Assembly: GCA_017440425.1 (NCBI GenBank)
Contig: JAFSHJ010000009.1
Coordinates: 1-11,772, forward strand
Source of the DNA: Oscillospiraceae bacterium
GTDB taxonomy: Bacteria; Bacillota; Clostridia; Oscillospirales; Ruminococcaceae
Reading direction: 5' to 3'
DNA: 11,772 nt
Part shown: positions 5,913-10,647 of the stretch, piece by piece
How the letters are laid out: each line of letters opens with the position of its first letter
Position numbering within the stretch: position 1 is the first letter of the stretch
Notes under the pieces: generated by a model
What the model was told of the DNA's origin: nothing
Database searches by the model: none
Seen by the model: the letters and a program-made list of their open reading frames with translations, nothing else
Program-made: the position numbers and the translations under genes

Positions 5913-7112
5913 TTGAAAATAAGACGCTACAACAGCTCTCAACCAAAAATCAGACGGTATAAAAAAATCTACCGCAAAACCAATACCAAAGTTATCGGCA
6001 CCGCAATTTTTGTGGTTGCTTTGGTTGTTGTGTTCTTTTTGAGCTGGAGTCTTTACCGTCCCATAATAGATTTCTTCTCCGGCAACCTCTCATCGCAGGA
6101 GGAATCCTCCGAACAATCCTCACAGCAATCTTCGGTGAGCTCCAAGCCGGAGGTGGTCATCACTCCACCGCAGGTGGACGACACCGATGCCATTCGTGCT
6201 GTATATATGCCCATCGATATGCTCTATGACAGCACCACCCTGAACAACTTCCTCGATTCTCTTAACGAAAACAAATACAACTACATTATGCTGGATATGA
6301 AGACTGCCGACGGCAACCTCACCTACACCTCCTCCCTCAAAGAGGTGCAGGGCACATCCGTTGTCATGACCGACGCCATATCCAATATGCCGGACACGGT
6401 TGCCCTGCTGCGTGCAAGAGGCTTCGGCATAATTGCGAAGATACACGTTTTCCGTGACCCCATTGGCTCCCGCAGCGACTATGACAAGGCTATCCATTAC
6501 CTTGATTCGGAGCTTTTCTGGCTGGACAACACCAAGGAAAAGGGCGGAAAAACCTGGCTGAATCCCTGCTCGCAAAAGGCCCGCGACTACGTTGTTTCCA
6601 TTGCCGAAGAGGTTGCGCAGATGGGTGTTGACATCATCCTTTTTGACGATATCCGTTTCCCCAACAAGCTCGGCTTTGCCTATGCCGACTGCGGTGTTGA
6701 GGTCACCCTCGAAAATAAGGATGAATATCTGAACCAGTTTATCGTTCAGGCCACCGAAACACTTTCAAGCTACGATGTGGAGCTCTATTTCTCCTCTCCC
6801 GCCAACGCCACCGTTTCGGAGGTCACCTTCCCCTACGGCACGCTGCCCGTGCTGCTTGCCAAGGACGGATATGCTCCCACCCTTTATGCAGCGGATTACA
6901 ACAGCGAGCTCCCCTCCTACACGGCCGTTGAAGAGCAGCTTAAAAAGCTTGCCAAATATATCGACTCTGAAACCGCACCGGCCTTCCTGCCCATTCTGGA
7001 CGCATCCAAGGGTTACGATGACGCCGCACGTCAGATATCCGTGCTGACTCAAAACAATTACAACAGCTACATCCTCTATTCCGAAAACGGAAATTACGGA
7101 TTTGCCAACTGA
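5913..7112 (+). CDS. Membrane-anchored DUF4015 putative glycoside hydrolase
   Basis: A 399-residue protein with a very basic cytoplasmic N-terminus in which KIRRY occurs twice (2-6 and 12-16). One membrane helix (about 27-48) follows, then a Ser/Gln/Glu-rich linker (about 58-80) and an extracellular domain from about 94. That domain matches the DUF4015 putative glycosyl hydrolase family (TIM-barrel type): IRAVYMP (94-100), LDMKTADGNLTY (127-138), GIIAKIHVFRDP (172-183), TWLNPCS (214-220) and ILFDDIRFP (242-250). The acidic residues of LDMK and FDDIRFP are likely in the active-site cleft. TTG 5913 is the start, with AGGGG 8 bases upstream; further in-frame TTGs closer to the rnfA stop lack this. 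It begins 29 bases after the rnfA-like gene, so it is probably co-transcribed. The substrate is unknown; a cell-wall or surface polysaccharide is a guess. Confidence 0.85.
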   Translation: MKIRRYNSSQPKIRRYKKIYRKTNTKVIGTAIFVVALVVVFFLSWSLYRPIIDFFSGNLSSQEESSEQSSQQSSVSSKPEVVITPPQVDDTDAIRAVYMPIDMLYDSTTLNNFLDSLNENKYNYIMLDMKTADGNLTYTSSLKEVQGTSVVMTDAISNMPDTVALLRARGFGIIAKIHVFRDPIGSRSDYDKAIHYLDSELFWLDNTKEKGGKTWLNPCSQKARDYVVSIAEEVAQMGVDIILFDDIRFPNKLGFAYADCGVEVTLENKDEYLNQFIVQATETLSSYDVELYFSSPANATVSEVTFPYGTLPVLLAKDGYAPTLYAADYNSELPSYTAVEEQLKKLAKYIDSETAPAFLPILDASKGYDDAARQISVLTQNNYNSYILYSENGNYGFAN

Positions 7113-7132
7113 ATTCAAAACAGCTTTATACA

Positions 7133-7170
7133 AAAAAGCCGACACGGTCCAAACACCGTGTCGGCTTTTT
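7133..7170. terminator. Bidirectional intrinsic terminator between convergent genes
   Basis: AAAAAGCCGACACGGT (7133-7148) pairs perfectly over 16 bp with 7155-7170 around a 6-base loop. Flanking A and T runs make it work in both directions. It ends the DUF4015 gene on the plus strand and ohrR on the minus strand. Confidence 0.92.
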
Positions 7171-7180
7171 ATTTTAACTG

Positions 7181-7621
7181 TTATTCTTCACTCAAAGCGC
7201 CCAGCACCTTATACAGCAGGCGGTAAAGCTGCATTGCCTCGCCATTTTCCAGCGTTATGCATTTGGAAACCTGCCCCGGCACCTCCACAGCTTTCTCTTT
7301 AAGCTGCTCACCTTTTTGTGTTATCTCTGCCACCAGCACCCGCTCATCCTCTTTTGAGCGTGCACGGGAAATATATCCCTTTGTTTCAAGGCTTTTCAAA
7401 ACCGGAGTAAGTGTTCCCGAATCCAAAAACAGCTTCTTTCCCAAATCCTTTACACTTATCTGCTTTTCCTCCCAAAGCACCATCATAGTGATGTATTGGG
7501 TATAGGTGATATCCAGCGCATCGAGATAGGGGCGATATTGCTTTATCACCTCGCGGGATGCGGCATAAAGAGGAAAGCAAAGCTGGTTTTCCAGCTTTAA
7601 TCCGTCATATTTTTTATCCAT
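7181..7621 (-). CDS. ohrR: OhrR, MarR-family organic peroxide-sensing repressor, two-Cys arrangement
   Basis: A 146-residue winged-helix MarR protein that closely resembles Bacillus OhrR. The KLENQLCF block carries the peroxide-reactive C15. The partner Tyr residues (Y19 and nearby) and the DNA-recognition stretch LDSGTLTPVLKSLE (66-79) are present, followed by the wing around RSKEDER (88-94). OhrR represses until an organic hydroperoxide oxidises the reactive Cys. A second cysteine, C121, lies 106 residues after C15. That is close to the separation of reactive and resolving cysteines in Xanthomonas OhrR, so the sensor may use a disulfide rather than the one-Cys route of Bacillus. It is the last gene of the five-gene leftward operon, 5 bases after the preceding stop, with a GGAAGGA site overlapping that stop. 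It probably controls its own promoter near 9162-9189. Confidence 0.93.
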   Translation of the reverse strand: MDKKYDGLKLENQLCFPLYAASREVIKQYRPYLDALDITYTQYITMMVLWEEKQISVKDLGKKLFLDSGTLTPVLKSLETKGYISRARSKEDERVLVAEITQKGEQLKEKAVEVPGQVSKCITLENGEAMQLYRLLYKVLGALSEE

Positions 7622-7626
7622 AGATC

Positions 7627-7878
7627 CTATCCTTCCAGCCCTCTTGACTGACGATCCATATCCTCAATCACAATATCAAAGATCTCGCCCAATGTGGCGC
7701 AATATTTCAAAACATCCCATGGCTCATTGGTGTGAAAATGAATCTTTATCAGATCCTCGTCCCCAACAGCCAAAAGGCAGTCTCCCTTGAAATTGTTTAT
7801 AAAGTATTCGTTTATGGCGTCCTCGTCGAGGTTTGTTCCCTCAATAAGAAGCTGCGTATCGTATTTGAATTCTTCCAT
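7627..7878 (-). CDS. Free-standing FakA/DAK C-terminal-like domain protein
   Basis: A small protein of 83 residues. The run YDTQLLIEG (6-14), then VGDEDLIKIHFHTNEPWDVLKY (about 38-59) and GEIFDIVIEDMDRQ (63-76), matches the C-terminal part of the FakA/DegV-partner dihydroxyacetone-kinase-like proteins, where a TEF.. start and the VGD.DLVKVHVHTN segment recur. The kinase (DhaL-type) domain and the rest of FakA are absent here, and no adjacent reading frame supplies them. The reading frame is clean, sits 9 bases after the flavodoxin stop and 5 before ohrR, and ends normally, so it looks like a genuine single-domain gene and not decay. No catalytic role can be assigned; ligand binding or partner binding is possible. 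Its ribosome binding site (GGAAAA) is weak. Confidence 0.75.
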   Translation of the reverse strand: MEEFKYDTQLLIEGTNLDEDAINEYFINNFKGDCLLAVGDEDLIKIHFHTNEPWDVLKYCATLGEIFDIVIEDMDRQSRGLEG

Positions 7879-7887
7879 ATCGTTTTC

Positions 7888-8298
7888 CTATTTATTGACT
7901 ATATTTTTTGCAAACTCGGAAATTTCTGCAATATCCGCTTCGTTTGGTCTGCCCTTGTGAAATTTTGCGAACTCGCCTCTGCAATGAAATTCTTCATCCG
8001 CAACGGCAACTCCAACAGCATCTGCCACCTTTTTTATCGGCTTCTTCATAGATCTCATCATCGCAGATGTGCCAAAGCAGACGATTTTACCGATATTATC
8101 CTTGTTCTCGGTGATAAACCTCTTTACCTCTGCATCTGCATCAAAGGCATAATAGGAACAACCGAGAAAGAGGATGTCCGCCTTTTCGGTGAGAGGACTT
8201 GCAACCTCCTTTGCTTCGACAGCTATGGCAGAAGCCACTGCATCTGCCAATTTTTTAGTGTTTCCCGAACGGGTATAGTATCTGACAGCAATATTCAT
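7888..8298 (-). CDS. Small flavodoxin-family protein
   Basis: A 136-residue flavodoxin-like domain. The FMN phosphate-binding loop is YTRSGNTKKLA (8-18), GCSYYAFDAD (46-55) fits the second flavin-contact loop, and FGTSAM (75-80) the third. A CRGEF segment (106-110) is typical of flavodoxin/menaquinone-type family members. It would carry electrons or reduce a partner in the cytoplasm. Its start overlaps the preceding stop as ATGA (8295-8298) with GAGGA 8 bases upstream, so translation is coupled. Placement beside a thiol peroxidase suggests redox recycling under peroxide stress, an inference. The precise electron donor and acceptor are unknown. Confidence 0.88.
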   Translation of the reverse strand: MNIAVRYYTRSGNTKKLADAVASAIAVEAKEVASPLTEKADILFLGCSYYAFDADAEVKRFITENKDNIGKIVCFGTSAMMRSMKKPIKKVADAVGVAVADEEFHCRGEFAKFHKGRPNEADIAEISEFAKNIVNK

Positions 8299-8573
8299 AT
8301 CTGTTTCCTCACTTGCTCTTGCTTAATTTCATTATACACCTTTCGCACCGCCTTTGCAAGCTGATCTGCGCAGGATGTGGAACGTCTGCCGCAGGTGTTG
8401 CCTAACAGCTTTTCTTCAATCGTTTCCACGGTGCTGCCATCCAGCAGCTTTGCAAGAGCTTTAAGATTTCCGTTGCAGCCCCCGTAAAACTCAATGTCTG
8501 TCACAACATTGCCCTCTATGTTGAAGCTTATAAACTGAGCACAGGTGTTTTCGGTTTTGTATTCACAGCGCAT
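8295..8573 (-). CDS. TSCPD-domain protein (TIGR03905-like)
   Basis: A 92-residue protein with the family pattern: TENTCAQFISF (8-18), FYGGCNGNLKALAKLL (29-44), LLGNTCG (56-62) and TSCADQLAKA (66-75). Four cysteines (C11, C33, C61, C68) are the conserved ones and could bind a metal or act in redox chemistry. The biochemical function of the family is not established; related domains occur in ribonucleotide reductases. I place the start at ATG 8571-8573, because AAGGAGT (8581-8587) lies 7 bases upstream. The stop of the peroxidase and this start overlap by one base (TGATG). An in-frame GTG at 8582 is possible but overlaps the binding site itself. Confidence 0.85.
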   Translation of the reverse strand: MRCEYKTENTCAQFISFNIEGNVVTDIEFYGGCNGNLKALAKLLDGSTVETIEEKLLGNTCGRRSTSCADQLAKAVRKVYNEIKQEQVRKQI

Positions 8574-9112
8574 CACAGGCACTCCTTGATTTTTTCCTTC
8601 AGGTTTTTCATGTTCATCGGTTCAAACCTTGCAGCAATATTTCCCTCTCTGTCAATGAGGAACTTGGTAAAATTCCATTTTATCTTTCCGTTGTTCTTGT
8701 AGTCCTTGTCCATCTTTTTCACAATTCCCGAAAGCATCACACCCATGGCCGACAATCCAAAGCCTTCAAACTCGGTGTTATCTGTAAGCCACTTGAAAAG
8801 CGGGTCGGCGTTTTCGCCGTTTACATCAATTTTGGAAAACTGCGGGAAGGTGATCCCATAACGTCCGGTGCAGAAGGAATGTATCTCCTCGTCATCTCCG
8901 GGTGCCTGCCCGCCAAACTGGTTGCAGGGAAAATCCAGAATCTCAAATCCGCTCTCTTTAAACTCCTCGTAAATGCTCTGAAGCTCGTCATACTGTGGGG
9001 TAAATCCGCAGCCGGTGGCGGTGTTCACCACAAGCAGCACTTTTCCCCTATAGTTTTCCAACGCAACCTCGCTGCCATCCTGTGCCTTAACTTTAAAATT
9101 GTAGATGCCCAT
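8573..9112 (-). CDS. gpx: Glutathione-peroxidase-family thiol peroxidase
   Basis: A 179-residue thioredoxin-fold peroxidase that reduces hydroperoxides. The catalytic Cys is C35 in NTATGCGFTPQY. FPCNQFGGQAPG (61-72) supplies the conserved Gln69, and KWNFTKFL (145-152) supplies Trp146 and Asn147, completing the tetrad. C81 in the SFC segment is placed like the resolving cysteine of thioredoxin-dependent GPx enzymes, so the reductant is more likely thioredoxin (or the operon's own redox proteins) than glutathione. Residues 112-142 contain a somewhat extended loop compared with short bacterial GPx. It is the first gene of the operon, with GGGGGA 7 bases before ATG 9112, about 50 bases downstream of a near-consensus promoter with a probable OhrR operator. 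Confidence 0.95.
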   Translation of the reverse strand: MGIYNFKVKAQDGSEVALENYRGKVLLVVNTATGCGFTPQYDELQSIYEEFKESGFEILDFPCNQFGGQAPGDDEEIHSFCTGRYGITFPQFSKIDVNGENADPLFKWLTDNTEFEGFGLSAMGVMLSGIVKKMDKDYKNNGKIKWNFTKFLIDREGNIAARFEPMNMKNLKEKIKECL

Positions 9113-9143
9113 TGTTTATCCCCCATTTTAAATTGTTTTAAAC

Positions 9144-9161
9144 TTAATTGAATCCAATTAA
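9144..9161. promoter_or_regulatory. ohrR: Probable OhrR/MarR operator
   Basis: TTAATTG (9144-9150), a 4-base centre and CAATTAA (9155-9161) form a 7-4-7 inverted repeat abutting the -10 box of the leftward promoter. AT-rich arms with AATTG/CAATT resemble known OhrR sites in Bacillus. Binding here would block transcription of gpx through ohrR. Confidence 0.7.
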
Positions 9162-9189
9162 ATTATATCAAATATTTTATACTTGTCAA
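9162..9189 (-). promoter_or_regulatory. Near-consensus sigma-A promoter of the peroxide operon
   Basis: On the minus strand TTGACA (9184-9189) and TATAAT (9162-9167) are both perfect, with a 16-base spacer. It drives gpx, the TSCPD gene, flavodoxin, the FakA-like domain and ohrR. Confidence 0.85.
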
Positions 9190-9256
9190 GAGTCTTTGCA
9201 AAATCTCAAAACAACCCTCATTTTTTAAATTATCTGCTGTTTATTGCGTTTTTTGC

Positions 9257-9285
9257 TTGACAATAATTTCGTGGGATTTTATAAT
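9257..9285 (+). promoter_or_regulatory. Perfect-consensus sigma-A promoter for eda
   Basis: TTGACA (9257-9262), exactly 17 bases, then TATAAT (9280-9285). The start codon of eda lies 40 bases further on, with AGGAGG in between. No operator-like dyad is obvious beside it, which suggests strong expression. Confidence 0.9.
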
Positions 9286-9324
9286 ATTTTTGTAAGTACT
9301 TTCATAAACTCAGGAGGTCTAAAA

Positions 9325-9969
9325 ATGAACGATTTACAGAAAAAAATCAGTGATATCGGTGTTGTTCCGGTAATTAAACTTAACCATCCCCAGCGCGATG
9401 CAAAAGCTCTTGCCGATGCTCTTTGCGCAGGCGGAATCCCCATTGCAGAGGTCACCTTCCGTGCAGCAGGCGCTGCTGACGCTATCCGCATTATGAGAGA
9501 AACTCATCCCGAAATGATGGTTGGCGCAGGCACCGTTATGAACACCCAGCAGGTTGACGAGGCTATTGAGGCAGGCGCAATGTTTATCGTTACTCCCGGT
9601 CTTGACCCCGTTATCGTAGAATACTGCATCGCCAAAAACATCACCGTTTTCCCCGGCTGCACCACCCCCACAGACTATCACACCGCTTACCGCTACGGTC
9701 TTGAGGTGCTCAAATTCTTCCCCGCTGAGCAGTCCGGCGGCCTTGCTAAAATTAAGGCTATGTCCGCTCCCTTCCCCATGTTCAAGGTTATGCCCACCGG
9801 CGGTATCGGCCTGAAAAACCTTGCCGAGTACGCTGCTGCTCCCGTTATCGCTGCCTGCGGCGGAAGCTACATGGTAACTGCTGACCTCATCGACAACGGC
9901 AAATGGGACGAGATCACCGAGCTCTGCCGCAAATCCGTTGAGATCGTTAAAGAGGCTCGCGCAAAATAA
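9325..9969 (+). CDS. eda: KDPG/KHG aldolase (2-dehydro-3-deoxyphosphogluconate aldolase)
   Basis: Class I aldolase of 214 residues that splits 2-keto-3-deoxy-6-phosphogluconate into pyruvate and glyceraldehyde 3-phosphate (and may act on 4-hydroxy-2-oxoglutarate), serving uronate or Entner-Doudoroff catabolism. The TIM barrel shows EVTFR (42-46) with the general base E42 and R46, GAGTV (68-72), TPG (90-92), the Schiff-base Lys130 in LKFFPAE (129-135), and PTGGIG (157-162) for phosphate. ATG 9325 is fixed by AGGAGG at 9312-9317; an upstream in-frame extension from 9244 would overlap the promoter. It stands alone between its own promoter and terminator, without the kinase (kdgK) that often accompanies it. 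The clean consensus signals point to high expression. Confidence 0.96.
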   Translation: MNDLQKKISDIGVVPVIKLNHPQRDAKALADALCAGGIPIAEVTFRAAGAADAIRIMRETHPEMMVGAGTVMNTQQVDEAIEAGAMFIVTPGLDPVIVEYCIAKNITVFPGCTTPTDYHTAYRYGLEVLKFFPAEQSGGLAKIKAMSAPFPMFKVMPTGGIGLKNLAEYAAAPVIAACGGSYMVTADLIDNGKWDEITELCRKSVEIVKEARAK

Positions 9970-10008
9970 TTTTTTGGCACATTTTGCATTATAAGTTCTG
10001 ATTAAAAG

Positions 10009-10043
10009 AGCAGTTATGGTTTCCGTTGCCGTAACTGCTTTTT
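10009..10043 (+). terminator. Intrinsic terminator of eda
   Basis: AGCAGTTATGG (10009-10019) pairs over 11 bp (one wobble) with CCGTAACTGCT (10029-10039), followed by a run of T. It lies about 40 bases after the eda stop. Confidence 0.88.
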
Positions 10044-10055
10044 GCTGCACCAAAC

Positions 10056-10136
10056 ACGCCCCCTCTCCCGCCGATCACATCGGCGGTTCCGCCTTACAGC
10101 GGAATAGCCTCGCGGAGCGAGGCAGAGAGGGGGCGT
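10056..10136. repeat. 81-nt cloverleaf-like palindromic element
   Basis: An outer 12-bp stem, ACGCCCCCTCTC (10056-10067) with 10125-10136, encloses three hairpins in a row: 10068-10086 (8 bp, 3-base loop), 10087-10104 (6 bp, 6-base loop) and 10107-10123 (7 bp, 3-base loop). The pairing is perfect in every stem, and it is much richer in G and C than its surroundings. It is not a tRNA: there is no T-loop, CCA end or anticodon-arm proportions. The layout resembles a non-autonomous palindromic (MITE/REP-like) repeat of gut Clostridia or a structured RNA; only one copy is in this window. Confidence 0.7.
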
Positions 10137-10173
10137 ACCTATAATTCAAATTGCACCGCAATGTTTTCCAAAC

Positions 10174-10229
10174 AAAAAAAGCAACCCTTGACTTTCCATC
10201 TCTCCGATGTACTCATCAAGGGTTGCTTT
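10174..10229 (-). terminator. Leftward intrinsic terminator with 14-bp stem and large loop
   Basis: AAAGCAACCCTTGA (10178-10191) pairs perfectly with 10216-10229. On the minus strand the stem runs into seven T (from the A run at 10174-10180). The 24-base loop holds a small CATC/GATG inner stem. It would end the small leftward unit that begins near 10410. Confidence 0.7.
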
Positions 10230-10240
10230 CTGAATTCTTA

Positions 10241-10402
10241 TTATCTAACATCATTTTGGCTACCTCTCTTTCTTTTGATTCGACGCCGCATACCAATTAG
10301 TTCTAACCCCTTTGAGTTCTCTTCGGTATGCTTTATCTTAAAAGCTCCGGCTGAAGAATTTTGTTTAGCAGCCGTTTCTTTGAGCTTTCTTTTTTCTCTC
10401 AT
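10241..10402 (-). CDS. Possible small basic protein, 53 codons, unrecognised
   Basis: An open frame from ATG 10400-10402 to TAA 10241-10243 on the minus strand. The product begins MREKRKLKET and ends GSQNDVR; it is rich in Lys and Arg, with a run MRRRIKRKRG at 38-47, and has no membrane segment or Cys. I do not recognise a family. What supports it is context: a plausible promoter sits just upstream (10414-10447) and an intrinsic terminator directly follows the stop. Against it, no good ribosome binding site precedes the ATG (only AAGAG immediately adjacent), and the unit could instead be a small RNA. A very basic short protein could bind RNA or DNA, but nothing shows this. Confidence 0.35.
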   Translation of the reverse strand: MREKRKLKETAAKQNSSAGAFKIKHTEENSKGLELIGMRRRIKRKRGSQNDVR

Positions 10403-10413
10403 CTCTTACTGTG

Positions 10414-10447
10414 ATTATATTGTAACACACATTTTTTCAAATTGCAA
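10414..10447 (-). promoter_or_regulatory. Possible promoter of the small leftward unit
   Basis: On the minus strand TTGCAA (10442-10447), 17 bases, then TACAAT (10419-10424). An overlapping perfect TATAAT lies at 10414-10419, with TTGAAA 15 bases upstream as an alternative -35. Confidence 0.45.
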
Positions 10448-10522
10448 TACGCAATACTGTACAATGTTATCAGTTTTTTCGTGTGCAAAATATAGATTCT
10501 ATTGACTTTGCTGCATTAATTC

Positions 10523-10551
10523 TTGACTTTGCATTTCAAGTTTGTTATACT
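10523..10551 (+). promoter_or_regulatory. Rightward sigma-A-like promoter with no gene downstream
   Basis: TTGACT (10523-10528), 17 bases, TATACT (10546-10551). A second TTGACTTTG copy lies 21 bases upstream (10502). Downstream there is only a weak hairpin with a T-tract and then the end of the convergent GH35 gene. Confidence 0.45.
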
Positions 10552-10559
10552 TAAAATGT

Positions 10560-10586
10560 TGGGGTGTTTTTTCTCCCCACTTTTTT
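10560..10586 (+). terminator. Weak hairpin and T-tract after the orphan promoter
   Basis: TGGGG (10560-10564) and CCCCA (10575-10579) form a 5-bp stem with a 10-base loop, followed by six T. It would end a transcript from the promoter at 10523 after roughly 30 bases. Confidence 0.35.
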
Positions 10587-10590
10587 ATTG

Positions 10591-10630
10591 TCCAAAAAGC
10601 AACACCCGAAGAAAAATTCTTCGGGTGTTG
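10591..10630 (-). terminator. Intrinsic terminator of the GH35 gene
   Basis: CAACACCCGAAGAA (10600-10613) pairs over 14 bp with 10617-10630 around a 3-base loop. On the minus strand it is followed by GC and a run of five T. It lies 18 bases after the GH35 stop. Confidence 0.85.
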
Positions 10631-10647
10631 TCTGTTAAATGAGCCTG

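Larger units (their letters stand above)
9970..10647. other. 678-base stretch without a large gene
   Basis: From left to right it contains the eda terminator, the cloverleaf-like element, a long-stem terminator reading leftward, a possible 53-codon leftward gene with its promoter, a rightward promoter followed by a weak hairpin, and the terminator of the GH35 gene. Most of 10150-10590 is richer in A and T than the flanking genes. Confidence 0.7.

Noticed and set aside
5311..5946. 211-codon minus-strand open frame antisense to the rnfA-like gene
   Set aside because: Shadow of a real gene; rich in His, Glu and Gly as expected for the antisense of a membrane protein, without start signals.
7732..8364. 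210-codon plus-strand open frame over flavodoxin and TSCPD genes
   Set aside because: The minus-strand genes there have family motifs, coupled starts and ribosome binding sites; this frame has none.
9334..10053. 239-codon minus-strand open frame antisense to eda
   Set aside because: It runs back through the eda terminator and the whole eda coding region; low-complexity mirrored composition, no family match.
10056..10136. tRNA or tmRNA reading of the cloverleaf element
   Set aside because: The acceptor-like stem is 12 bp, the loops are of 3, 6 and 3 bases, and there is no 7-base anticodon or T-loop consensus.
10161..10505. 114-codon plus-strand frame in the intergenic stretch
   Set aside because: No ribosome binding site, it reads through a 14-bp terminator stem, and its hydrophobic Cys/Phe/Ser-rich product has no recognisable pattern; the opposite strand has ordered signals.
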